A stretch of DNA of 64,000 nt from Symsagittifera roscoffensis (Eukaryota > Xenacoelomorpha > Acoela > Convolutidae): the NCBI RefSeq assembly GCF_963678635.1, contig NC_087063.1, forward strand, positions 76,779,617-76,843,616, read 5' to 3'. Below, piece after piece: positions 12,307 to 21,794 of this stretch. The notes beneath the pieces were generated by a model that worked only from the letters and a program-made list of their open reading frames with translations, did no database searches and was not told the DNA's origin. The first letter of the stretch is position 1. Each line of letters begins with the position of its first letter. Position numbers and translations under genes: made by a program.

Positions 12307-12760
12307 AGTTATAATGCTTCATACCTTGAGTCGGATACAATTGGGATTATTACAAAATTAAGTGGAATTACAATCTGACTCATTGATTAAATAAAGTGTT
12401 GTTTTCTAGACTTTGCTAGTAAGTTGTGAAAATTAAAATTTAGTTGGCTGTTGATTTTTTAGCAGTTCTTGTTCGATCAAGAATTGTTTCAAGCGATTCC
12501 TCCTTTTTTAATCTGTTCAGATTTCATTCCCATTCCTGTTGTTATTTAGTCCAGCTTGTCAAAAATCTGCACCATAATCTTTAGTCAATACTAGTACCAC
12601 CTCAAAATGATAATAAATAGTGTTGCTCAAATCCAGATCGCAGTTATAAATGCCGCAGACTAATAATAAAAATAATTAAAAGTTAAAAGTTCTTGCTGAC
12701 AAAAATGAACCCAATCAACAGTTCCGCTGCTCGGCTTACAATCGGTCGTTTTTAAATTCA
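12307..12760. other. intergenic, nothing recognised
   Basis: AT-rich sequence between the SINE copy and the minus-strand retroelement remnants. I see no open frame or repeat that I can assign. Confidence 0.6.
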
Positions 12761-12769
12761 CATTTTTGT

Positions 12770-13070
12770 TTTAATTTCTGCAGATCGTGCGATAGTTTTT
12801 CTTTAAAGTGTAATTTCAAAATCATTCCTAAGTGAATTTCGTCTGTGAATACTTGTGGATCTACAATCCATACAAGATCATCTTCTTGAAATTGTCTTTT
12901 TTGCTGGTCTGTGAAAATTTGTTCCTTGCCAAATGCATCGGTCTGTTTTCATTCTGAAGTCCCTGCCAGATTTGATAAGTGCCTTTTTGAGCTGCCTTGA
13001 GTTTTTTCCGATGACCTTCATACTCTGCTGCTCGAATAATTAAGTGGTATTTCTTAAGTTTTGAAATAAT
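12770..13070 (-). pseudogene. integrase-tail-like remnant (BEL/Pao-type suspected)
   Basis: On the minus strand one frame reads RKKLKAAQKGTYQIWQGL. After a frameshift another reads QEDDLVWIVDP followed by LGMILKLHF. This pattern of a Trp-containing helix followed by a hydrophobic DLVWIVD strand and an LG-I strand resembles the C-terminal barrel of LTR-retrotransposon integrases, most like BEL/Pao. No catalytic DDE residues are in this piece. It is a fragment and the family call is tentative. Confidence 0.4.
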
Positions 13071-13079
13071 CAGATATGC

Positions 13080-13590
13080 AGAGAAAGAAATAATTCAATA
13101 TAATCAAACAATATAACTTAAGATTATGTGTAAGAATGTTTTAAGTTGAATGCCACCGGCAATACAAGATAAACAAACTAATTATGCCATTCATTATCCA
13201 TCAATTGTGAGAATATCGCATTTTACGTGTGATGATCGTAGTGAAAATGATCCGTGTTTGATTTGTAATTGGGTTCTACTAACAACTTCGCCTTATTTTT
13301 TTCGAGATTCAAAGAAATTATTGAGACTGTCTTTCTCAGCTTACGACAATTCTCTTGGTAGAATAGATACAATGAGAATCCTTTGATGTGGTATTGCGTC
13401 AGTCCATTCCTTCATTGCTTTTGGGGTTTCGCTTGGCCTTTTTGATTTTAGAAACTCCCTTCGAAGTTGATCGCAGGCATCATTTCCACCACACATCATT
13501 ACCATATGTCCGCGTCCCTGTGAATCTTGCGTGTGAAACCTATTTCTCCAACACGTAACACCTAATCCAGATAATCCAGCAACAGGGCTA
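13080..13590 (-). pseudogene. SGNH-hydrolase-like remnant
   Basis: A minus-strand frame reads HMVMMCGGNDACDQLRREF, then RILIVSILPREL, with two stops afterwards. GGND matches the GxND block III of SGNH/GDSL hydrolases, followed as usual by a helix and a hydrophobic strand ending in LPR. Such domains occur in some retroelements, including certain Ngaro-like and CR1-like elements. The N-terminal GDS block is missing; the fragment abuts the first helicase repeat at about 13580, as if truncated by that junction. It is probably part of the same decayed minus-strand element set. Confidence 0.45.
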
Positions 13591-15456
13591 ATTTAGACTC
13601 AAGTTGGATATGGCTGTAGCAACCTTCAGGAACTCGTCCCCTAGAAGTCGGTGACAATTGGATGCCATGTAGTTAGATAACGGAGCCTGGTGGTGCCGGC
13701 ACTGTTCCATTTGTAATTGTAAATAAAACCGGACCTTTTATTATAGGCTCCAGCAGGTGATTTATTCAAAGGCCCCGGCAGGTGATTTATTTTAAGGCTC
13801 CGGCAGGTGGTTGTGCTACAAAAACAGAAACACAAGATGGGCTTGAAGTTTCGTAATCATCAATAGCCAGTGATCCCTGTTGCGTCGTTGAAAGGTTACG
13901 ACAAAATTGAACAATGGATTCGGTATAAAGAAGAAGACGTGTGGGTTCTCTTGACAGTACGGTCACGAAATTTGGAAACCTCAGCGGACCAGTCACACCA
14001 TACATGTAAGCCTTACAAACGAAGCTCATCTTTCGCCCGAATAAAAAATGAGATGAACCAGACGCCCGAACTGTTTCTAGATGACGGTCCACGGCTTCTC
14101 GCTCCCCTGCTTTCTTCCCAAAACTCATGATTGTGGGATCGAGCTCATCCCACTAATCGACAAAATCGCAAAGTTCGCTGAACAAACTTAGAATTTCTTC
14201 TATAGTCGACTGGGCGATTGGTCTTGTCTCCATTAGTCGAAGCAGCCGCTCTCCATTCCGATCCACTATGCGTAGATGTGTGAGAAAATTGAAAATAAAT
14301 CCGAATAGCAAAGAACTAGAAAGGAAGGCGTCTCGTCCAGTAACATTAGGAAGTTGCATGCAATCGCCGTTTGCCAGTATGAAGACTCCACCAAATGGAG
14401 AAAAGTTTAAGTCCATTGCCGAAAACAGTTCTGCATTAACACACTTATCTCTTCAACAATAAGGAATTGCAAACTGCGAAGCAAATGCTGCCTTATTGGG
14501 TCGTTTGTCAGTTTTACGAGAGTTTGCTCCGCTAAATTGAATGCTGCCATATTTGCAACAATTAAGCAAAAAAAAACTTCCAATTAATGGAAGCTTCGAC
14601 TCGTTGATTTCATTTTAGTCATGTTCGAATCTTTTTCTCTGACCACTAAAACAAATCCCATCATCTGTTGATAAAACTACATTTTTTAAATATTTAGTAA
14701 TAGCATCGATAATAGTTACAAATTGTTATGACATGAACAGAAACTTTTAGTGAGAGAAGCAGCGCCAATTGTTCTATGCAAAATCGCACTGACACTACTG
14801 CTACTGATTTAATAAATTTTTGAACCAATTTTTTATATGATTAAACGTTGAGCTTCAATGAAAAATGGCAAATCAAAGATCATTTTTATTGACTCCAGGA
14901 TAGCGAAATAACACCTGACTCTCTAAATTCTACAGAAGCTGTCGAAGTGATAGGGAAAAAGAAACAATGTTTTCATCAGGTCGGTTGTTGCGGAATTGAA
15001 TTACAGAATTCAAGACTTCGTGACGCTGTTATTAGCGCTCAAAACTCCAGATATAAATGCTCACTGTTCATGATTTTCTGGAATACAAATCTAAGTCTTC
15101 CACAACAGTGCTATTGACACGACGAAGTTAATCAGAGAGACCTCGTGACGTTTGGAAAGTGAGAAAATCTTTCCAGATAAATATCTTTCAGCGACACTAG
15201 AACCATCACAAAAGCACCGCTTGTTTCAGCCACATTGAAGTTGACGCACTAGAAAGAGTTGGTTCGGATTTCTAGAGGCGACCGGTTAAAACTAATCTCA
15301 ACTTGACTGAAAAACTTATGTACCCGTTCCTCGTGAATGTTATTTGTGCTAAAGTTTTTGCGGATTGAGTCTAGTGTCGCTTGTTTATCGCCCACAAAAT
15401 GGAGAGAATGCAAAGCTTGGATCATGCTGCCAATAACGAAACTTTGCGAGGGAAGC
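13580..15456. repeat. 1,876-bp tandem unit, copy 1
   Basis: From about 13580 to 15456 the sequence repeats at a spacing of exactly 1,876 bp in copy 2 and in most of copy 3. The first half of the unit contains a short internal triplet of GGCNCCNGCAGGTG(ATTTATT). Copies 1 and 2 are nearly identical until about 15040. The unit carries a broken PIF1-like helicase on the minus strand. Confidence 0.93.
13787..14560 (-). pseudogene. PIF1-like DNA helicase fragment, copy 1
   Basis: In minus-strand order the frames read AAFNLAEQTLVKLTND, then LQFLIVEEISVL (Walker B; usual form LIIDEISM), then after a frameshift PFGGVFILANGDCMQLPNV (the GD-QLP motif of PIF1 helicases), then RLLRLMETRPI. A stop follows, then a frame beginning IMSFGKKAGEREAV. 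The P-loop is absent. At least one frameshift and one stop break the protein, so it is a pseudogene. PIF1-like helicases act on DNA in the nucleus or mitochondria, but relatives are also carried by mobile elements such as Helitrons. Tandem copies and neighbouring retroelement scraps favour a mobile-element origin. Confidence 0.72.
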
Positions 15457-17332
15457 AACAGGGCGTATTTAGACTCAAGTTGGATATGGCTGTAGCAACC
15501 TTCAGGAACTCGTCCCCTAGAAGTCGGTGACAATTGGATGCCATGTAGTTAGATAACGGAGCCTGGTGGTGCCGGCACTGTTCCATTTGTAATTGTAAAT
15601 AAAACCGGACCTTTTATTATAGGCTCCAGCAGGTGATTTATTCAAAGGCCCCGGCAGGTGATTTATTTTAAGGCTCCGGCAGGTGGTTGTGCTACAAAAA
15701 CAGAAACACAAGATGGGCTTGAAGTTTCGTAATCATCAATAGCCAGTGATCCCTGTTGCGTCGTTGAAAGGTTACGACAAAATTGAACAATGGATTCGGT
15801 ATAAAGAAGAAGACGTGTGGGTTCTCTTGACAGTACGGTCACGAAATTTGGAAACCTCAGCGGACCAGTCACACCATACATGTAAGCCTTACAAACGAAG
15901 CTCATCTTTCGCCCGAATAAAAAATGAGATGAACCAGACGCCCGAACTGTTTCTAGATGACGGTCCACGGCTTCTCGCTCCCCTGCTTTCTTCCCAAAAC
16001 TCATGATTGTGGGATCGAGCTCATCCCACTAATCGACAAAATCGCAAAGTTCGCTGAACAAACTTAGAATTTCTTCTATAGTCGACTGGGCGATTGGTCT
16101 TGTCTCCATTAGTCGAAGCAGCCGCTGTCCATTCCGATCCACTATGCGTAGATGTGTGAGGAAATTGAAAATAAATCCGAATAGCAAAGAACTAGAAAGG
16201 AAGGCGTCTCGTCCAGTAACATTAGGAAGTTGCATGCAATCGCCGTTTGCCAGTATGAAGACTCCACCAAATGGAGAAAAGTTTAAGTCCATTGCCGAAA
16301 ACAGTTCTGCATTAACACACTTATCTCTTCAACAATAAGGAATTGCAAACTGCGAAGCAAATGCTGCCTTATTGGGTCGTTTGTCAGTTTTACGAGAGTT
16401 TGCTCCGCTAAATTGAATGCTGCCATATTTGCAACAATTAAGCAAAAAAAACTTCCAATTAATGGAAGCTTCGACTCGTTGATTTCATTTTAGTCATGTT
16501 CGAATCTTTTTCTCTGACCACTAAAACAAATCCCATCATCTGTTGATAAAACTACATTTTTTAAATATTTAGTAATAGCATCGATAATAGTTACAAATTG
16601 TTATGACATGAACAGAAACTTTTAGTGAGAGAAGCAGCGCCAATTGTTCTATGCAAAATCGCACTGACACTACTGCTACTGATTTAATAAATTTTTGAAC
16701 CAATTTTTTATATGATTAAACGTTGAGCTTCAATGAAAAATGGCAAATCAAAGATCATTTTTATTGACTCCAGGATAGCGAAATAACACCTGACTCTCTA
16801 AATTCTACAGAAGCTGTCGAAGTGATAGGGAAAAAGAAACAATGTTTTCATCAGGTCGGTTGTTGCGGAATTGAATTACAGAATTCAAGACTTCGTGACG
16901 CTGTTATTAGCGCTCAAAGTTCCTGATATAAATGCTCACTGTTCATGGTTTTCTGGAGTACAAATCTAAGTCTTCCACAACAGTGCTTTTGACACGACGA
17001 AGATAATCATAGATACCTCGGGACGTTGGCCGAATGAGAAAACTTCCAGTTTAATATCTTTCATCGACACTAGATCAATCACAGAACCACCGCTTTTTTC
17101 AGGCACATTGAAGTTTACGCGCATGAAAGAGTTGGTTGGGGTTTCTGGCGGCGACCGATTAAAACTAATGTCTCTAACTTGACTAACAAAATTATATACC
17201 CGTTCCTCGTGAAGGTTATTTGTGCTCAAAACTTTGCGGATTGAGTCTTGTGTCGCTTGTTTGTCGCCCACGAAATGAAGGCAGTGCAGAGCTGGATCCT
17301 ACTGCCAATAACGAAAATTTGAAAGGAAAGCC
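15457..17332. repeat. 1,876-bp tandem unit, copy 2
   Basis: Nearly identical to copy 1 as far as about 16914. From there to about 17455 (running into copy 3) the sequence differs from its counterpart at 15040-15580 by many substitutions and small indels. After that point near-identity resumes. The mosaic pattern suggests gene conversion or unequal exchange between units of different age. Confidence 0.92.
15663..16436 (-). pseudogene. PIF1-like DNA helicase fragment, copy 2
   Basis: It carries the same motifs as copy 1, with the same frameshift and stop, so the lesions predate the duplication. It differs from copy 1 by a Glu-to-Gln change in the DRNG(E/Q)RLL segment. Confidence 0.72.
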
Positions 17333-18315
17333 ACAGAGCGTATTTAAACTCAAGTTGGATATAGCTATAGCAACCCGCGGGAACTCGTTACCTAGAAGTC
17401 GGTGACAATTGGATGCAACGTAGTTGGATAAGGGAACTTGGTTGCGCCTGGCATTGTTCCATTTGTAATTGTAAATAAAACCGGACCTTTTATTATAGGC
17501 TCCAGCAGGTGATTTATTCAAAGGCCCCGGCAGGTGATTTATTTTAAGGCTCCGGCAGGTGGTTGTGCTACAAAAACAGAAACACAAGATGGGCTTGAAG
17601 TTTCGTAATCATCAATAGCCAGTGATCCCTGTTGCGTCGTTGAAAGGTTACGACAAAATTGAACAATGGATTGGGTATAAAGAAGAAGACGTGTGGGTTC
17701 TCTTGACAGTACGGTCACGAAATTTGGAAACCTCAGCGGACCAGTCACACCATACATGTAAGCCTTACAAACGAAGCTCATCTTTCGCCCGAATAAAAAA
17801 TGAGATGAACCAGACGCCCGAACTGTTTCTAGATGACGGTCCACGGCTTCTCGCTCCCCTGCTTTCTTCCCAAAACTCATGATTGTGGGATCGAGCTCAT
17901 CCCACTAATCGACAAAATCGCAAAGTTCGCTGAACAATCTTAGAATTTCTTCTATAGTCGACTGGGCGATTGGTCTTGTCTCCATTAGTCGAAGCAGCCG
18001 CTGTCCATTCCGATCCACTATGCGTAGATGTGTGAGAAAATTGAAAATAAATCCGAATAGCAAAGAACTAGAAAGGAAGGCGTCTCGTCCAGTAACATTA
18101 GGAAGTTGCATGCAATCGCCGTTTGCCAGTATGAAGACTCCACCAAATGGAGAAAAGTTTAAGTCCATTGCCGAAAACAGTTCTGCATTAACACACTTAT
18201 CTCTTCAACAATAAGGAATTGCAAACTGCGAAGCAAATGCTGCCTTATTGGGTCGTTTGTCAGTTTTACGAGAGTTTGCTCCGCTAAATTGAATGCTGCC
18301 ATATTTGCAACAATT
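17333..18315. repeat. 1,876-bp tandem unit, copy 3 (truncated)
   Basis: The unit is intact in register with copies 1 and 2 until about 18315, where CAACAATT runs into unrelated sequence. It is therefore about half a unit. The first 120 bp belong to the diverged block described under copy 2. Confidence 0.88.
17539..18312 (-). pseudogene. PIF1-like DNA helicase fragment, copy 3
   Basis: It has the same Walker B and GD-QLP motifs and the same inherited frameshift and stop as copies 1 and 2. It has small private changes (EEILRLF instead of EEILSLF; QSIVQF instead of ESIVQF). Confidence 0.7.
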
Positions 18316-18327
18316 TCTAATTTTCTG

Positions 18328-18530
18328 AGGCTTCAAGTCCATAGCGGAAAACAGTTCTGCATTAACAACACTTAACAACAATGAGAAATTGCAAACTGCG
18401 AAGCAAATGCTGCTTTTTTGGATTGTTTGTCAGTTTTACGAGAGTTGTTGATTTCATTTTAGTTATGTTCGATTCTTTTTCTCTGAGCACTAAAACAAAC
18501 CCTTTCGTCTGTTGATAGAATTACAGTCTT
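18328..18530. repeat. diverged fourth partial helicase repeat
   Basis: Directly after copy 3 breaks off, the sequence restarts with a diverged version of the segment at 14410-14660 (AAGTCCATAGCGGAAAACAG, then GCAAACTGCGAAGCAAATGC, then GTTGATTTCATTTTAG), with an internal deletion. It is older than the three main copies. Confidence 0.8.
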
Positions 18531-19560
18531 GCATTAACAGCTATAGCAACGGTAATCTTCACCGAAAATATTCGGTTCATACAATTTAGGTATAAAACCA
18601 AAAGCAGTTTTTGAAATATTCTTGTTTTCACATTTTCACATGTTCAAGCTATTTCACGACTGCTTTGTTTAGTTTTTTCTAACTTAGAAAAACAGATCAT
18701 TTTAAATTTTTGAAACGAGCAACATAGTTCAGGTAAACATATTACCTTAAATTCTAGTATAAACGAGCATACGACAAAGATTCAAACTTGAATACATCAC
18801 GCACAATTAGTGCAAAAACGAAGTCGTTTTTTCCACCCTCACTAAAAATATCGACAGTTGACTGTAATTTGTTATTAATTTCTTCGATTTTTGAGACAGT
18901 TTTTTGAGTATATTGCTGCCTCTGCTCGAAGAAACTGAAGAAATTTTGGTGGGGGTTTCATCAATCGCGTCGTTTGCCTCATGAATAGTCAGTTGAGAAT
19001 TCCTTTTTGTGGGTGTCTATAATGATAGGGCGTAGTTTTCGAGAGAGGGGGGGGGGTGGTGCTGTGTGAGTGTGAAAAAAGTTCAATGAAATTACAGGCA
19101 CGTAAGTTTTGAGAGCGAATTGAGTAGCTGATGGTGATTTATCACATTAAGTAATTAACACTCTTAGTGTAGGTGGTCATTTTGGCTTATCAGTGGTAGC
19201 ATGACAGTCGGAATCATGACAGTCGTAATCAATTATCGGTCTCATTATTATAGTTTTATAACTCACCATTAGAGTCTCTTTCGACTTTCGAATCTCTGCC
19301 ACTTTTTATGCCTGACAGTGCCTTCAGGACTGTCTCCTGCGCATGGCTTTTCTTGCAGATTGTTAGCAGTTTTCGGACAAACTAGAGCTGAGTCGAGATA
19401 CCGATTATTTTTGGGTGCTTCTGCACTGGTAAAAACGAGTGACCTGTCGTCTTTTTCGGGTCATGGTCAATTTCTTCATTGCGTGACGTAAAAGGCTGAC
19501 TAAACCTGGAGGAAAAACTAAGTAATCTGCTTGTAAAAAAAAGTTTTGTAGTTCAATGAG
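18531..19560. other. intergenic, nothing firm
   Basis: A G-run (GAGAGAGGGGGGGGGGTGG) lies near 19040. No gene is recognised. The part from about 19300 may be the 3' side of the LINE remnant that follows, but it has no motif I can name. Confidence 0.5.
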
Positions 19561-19599
19561 GTAGCTGATCAGTGTAGTGGAGGCGTGTTTTATGTTGCG

Positions 19600-20130
19600 C
19601 TATTGGACGATAGGGTGGAAATCATCGACGTCAGACTGAAGGCGGTTTTGCTTTTGGGGGTTTTGGGTGCATCGTGAACGTAGAAATAAAAAAGAATTAG
19701 TGAGATGATTGAGCCCTGAGGTACTCTTGTACGCAGAATCCTTGTTGTAGACAAGGCGTCCCTGAATTGCGTCTTGGTTTTCCGGCCTTATAAATTTTTT
19801 GCTAGCCATTTTTTAGCTTTCAAGACTAGTGGTGTTATGTAGCAGTTCCAACAGAGTCCGTTGGCAGACCATGTCGAAAACTTTAGATATATCTAGAGTG
19901 GCAAGTACAGTCCTTTCAGGGTGTCGCTGCTCATTAAAACCGTCCTTGATATGAAATTCAAAAGTAGATATGGCAGTCGTTGTTGAGTGTAGGACTCGGA
20001 GACCGTGCTGATGAGCTGCTTCTGGGACGAGTTTAGATGGGTTGGGTGGGTAAAAACGTTCTAAAATTTTTTACTGCTGAGCTTAAAATTGAAGCAGGGC
20101 GGTAGGATTCTGAAACTTGTGAAAGTTTCT
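19600..20130 (-). pseudogene. non-LTR retrotransposon (LINE) reverse transcriptase remnant
   Basis: The minus strand reads SYRPASILSSAVK, then HQHGLRVLHSTTTA, then RTVLATLDISKVFDMV, then a frame with YNKDSAYKSTSGLN. These are the ordered reverse-transcriptase blocks of LINEs: YRPI-S, QHGFR--HST and the LDISKAFD metal-binding Asp motif A. The pieces sit in different frames with stops and frameshifts between them, and the YADD box is not intact. The element is inactive. Confidence 0.72.
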
Positions 20131-21088
20131 TCTGTACGTTTACGCTCCGTTAGTGGTCATATATACATTTAAGAAAAAAAAGAAACCAAGTATGGGCCTG
20201 GAATCTTAATTGATTTAAAAACCAGTAAATCAAAGTCAAAAGTAAATCAAGTTTTCTAGTCTTCCCACTGCTGAACTTCACCAACACATTTTGGTCTGTG
20301 TAAGGTAACTTATGGATCTTACACCCTAGAATTAAATTTTCAACTTTTGCAACCAATTTACATTTTTTTAGTGGAAGCATCATTTTTATTAGCTCTTAGC
20401 CGGTACATAATCCCGCGAATAGTTTTTTCCCTAAACAACTTAGTTCACAGGACTTAGCTCCTGGTGGTACCTCGGCTCATAATGAATTCAATTTTCTTTT
20501 TCCTTGGCCCAATTATCCTAGATGAAAAACGTTAAAAAATAAAGGTATTTTTGTTATGCTTTATATGATGCCCGTTTTTTTACGATTGTTCATAATAAGC
20601 CTAAAGTTGTTATTCGGTTATTTGTTATACGGTGAAGCTGTTATACGGGAACCCATTGAATAGAAAGAATGGTACAATGATAGTTTAAAAATTCGCTTGC
20701 AGCGGCGTTTTCTTATGACTAATGACTTGTTTTGAACCCAAAAACTCATCAGAAGGAACTTTATTTGTACTAATCTCTATTATTTTAAATGCAATTCAAA
20801 ATAGGAAACTTATAATTTTTTTAAATTGACTATAATTCAAATTAAACAGTTTTGTATCAGTTTCATAGAGACTGAGAATGAAAAATCCTGTATATTCGAT
20901 AAAAATTGACCAAAACCGATGGAATTCCGGTGCGGATAGTCGTTGATCAATAATGTCCCTTAAATCAACTCAATTGAATTGATGATACCGATTTTAGTTT
21001 TCAAATCTAAGAGTTGGATGTAATTAGTATATAGCTGAGTAGGTAATTTAGCTAGTAGATCCAATAATGTAGCTTTAGGTTCGAATGT
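20131..21088. other. intergenic region upstream of GTF2A2
   Basis: I see no coding or repeat content. The sequence becomes strongly AT-rich towards the GTF2A2 acceptor at 21100 and may contain its promoter and outron. No clear TATA box stands out. Confidence 0.5.
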
Positions 21089-21100
21089 CGCTGTTTTCAG
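21089..21100 (+). promoter_or_regulatory. unpaired 3' splice acceptor upstream of GTF2A2
   Basis: CGCTGTTTTCAG ends 67 nt before the GTF2A2 ATG, with no intervening ATG. This suits leader trans-splicing or a 5' UTR intron. Confidence 0.5.
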
Positions 21101-21167
21101 ATCAATTGTGAAAGATTTTTCTCGGGAAAATTTACAGAATCTCCTACAATATTTAGTGTTCTTGGAA

Positions 21168-21506
21168 ATGACGTATCAGTTCTACCGCAAAACCACTCTC
21201 GGAAATTGTCTTCAAGACGCTCTCGATGAGTTGTACCAACAGAAACTGATCACGCCTGGAATTGTAACTGAAGTTCTGAATCAGTACGACCGTGCAATTG
21301 GTAAAGTTTTGGCCCATAACGTACGAACTAAACTGAACGTGAAAGGCGATTTGCAAACTTATAGATTTTGCGATAACGTGTGGACTTTTATTCTCAACAA
21401 CGCCGAGTTCACGGATTCGGCCGATGTTCACGTGACTGTTAGCAAGGTAAAAGTGGTAGCTTGTGATGCAAAAGCGACCACAGGTCAAAGCGGTTCAAAT
21501 GGCTAA
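21168..21506 (+). CDS. GTF2A2: transcription initiation factor IIA gamma subunit
   Basis: A single uninterrupted 112-residue frame; vertebrate TFIIA gamma is about 109. TFIIA gamma pairs with TFIIA alpha/beta, binds TBP on promoter DNA in the nucleus and stabilises the pre-initiation complex. MTYQFYRKTTLGNCLQ opens the N-terminal four-helix bundle. TYRFCDNVWTF (residues 64-74) is the invariant segment opening the C-terminal beta-barrel, and VSKVKVVACD (91-100) is its last strand pair. The chosen ATG matches the conserved N terminus; the frame continues upstream without an ATG. TRNT1 follows on the same strand with about 280 nt between stop and start. The lack of introns is notable, since this gene is interrupted in many animals. 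Confidence 0.95.
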   Translation: MTYQFYRKTTLGNCLQDALDELYQQKLITPGIVTEVLNQYDRAIGKVLAHNVRTKLNVKGDLQTYRFCDNVWTFILNNAEFTDSADVHVTVSKVKVVACDAKATTGQSGSNG

Positions 21507-21747
21507 ACTGATTTAATTTATCAAATGTGTTTTTTTTTGCTAGCTTTGACATACTTTTTCTGAATTTAATGTGACCTGTCTTTATATTTTGAATCAATCA
21601 AGTATGCATCAAATAGCTACTAAGTCGTATTTGAAGACAATGAAAATTTTCAAGCCGTTGGTCAGGTATCAAAAGACCAGCGGTCAAATATTACTTTTAT
21701 CAATTTTTGCGAGGTTATAAAAGACAACTGCTTCTTCCCAATCCTGC

Positions 21748-21758
21748 AATGTTTTCAG
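21748..21758 (+). promoter_or_regulatory. unpaired 3' splice acceptor upstream of TRNT1
   Basis: AATGTTTTCAG lies 25 nt before the first in-frame TRNT1 ATG. A second acceptor-like string (CTACTCACTGCAG) ends at 21855, immediately before the internal ATG at 21856. It could allow an alternative mRNA lacking the presequence. Confidence 0.45.
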
Positions 21759-21767
21759 AGATCGGTT

Positions 21768-21794
21768 ATGATTTGCTGTTCTGATGATATTTAA
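21768..21794 (+). promoter_or_regulatory. upstream ORF overlapping the long-form TRNT1 start
   Basis: ATG at 21768 opens an eight-codon frame ending in TAA at 21794. It overlaps the ATG at 21784 in another frame and ends 61 nt before the ATG at 21856. It has a purine at -3, whereas both TRNT1 starts have C there. It could reduce use of the long-form start and favour reinitiation at 21856. Confidence 0.5.

Noticed and set aside
13870-14130. Plus-strand 86-residue frame conserved in the three helicase units
   Set aside because: Conservation comes from near-identity of the units; the minus strand holds the recognisable helicase motifs.
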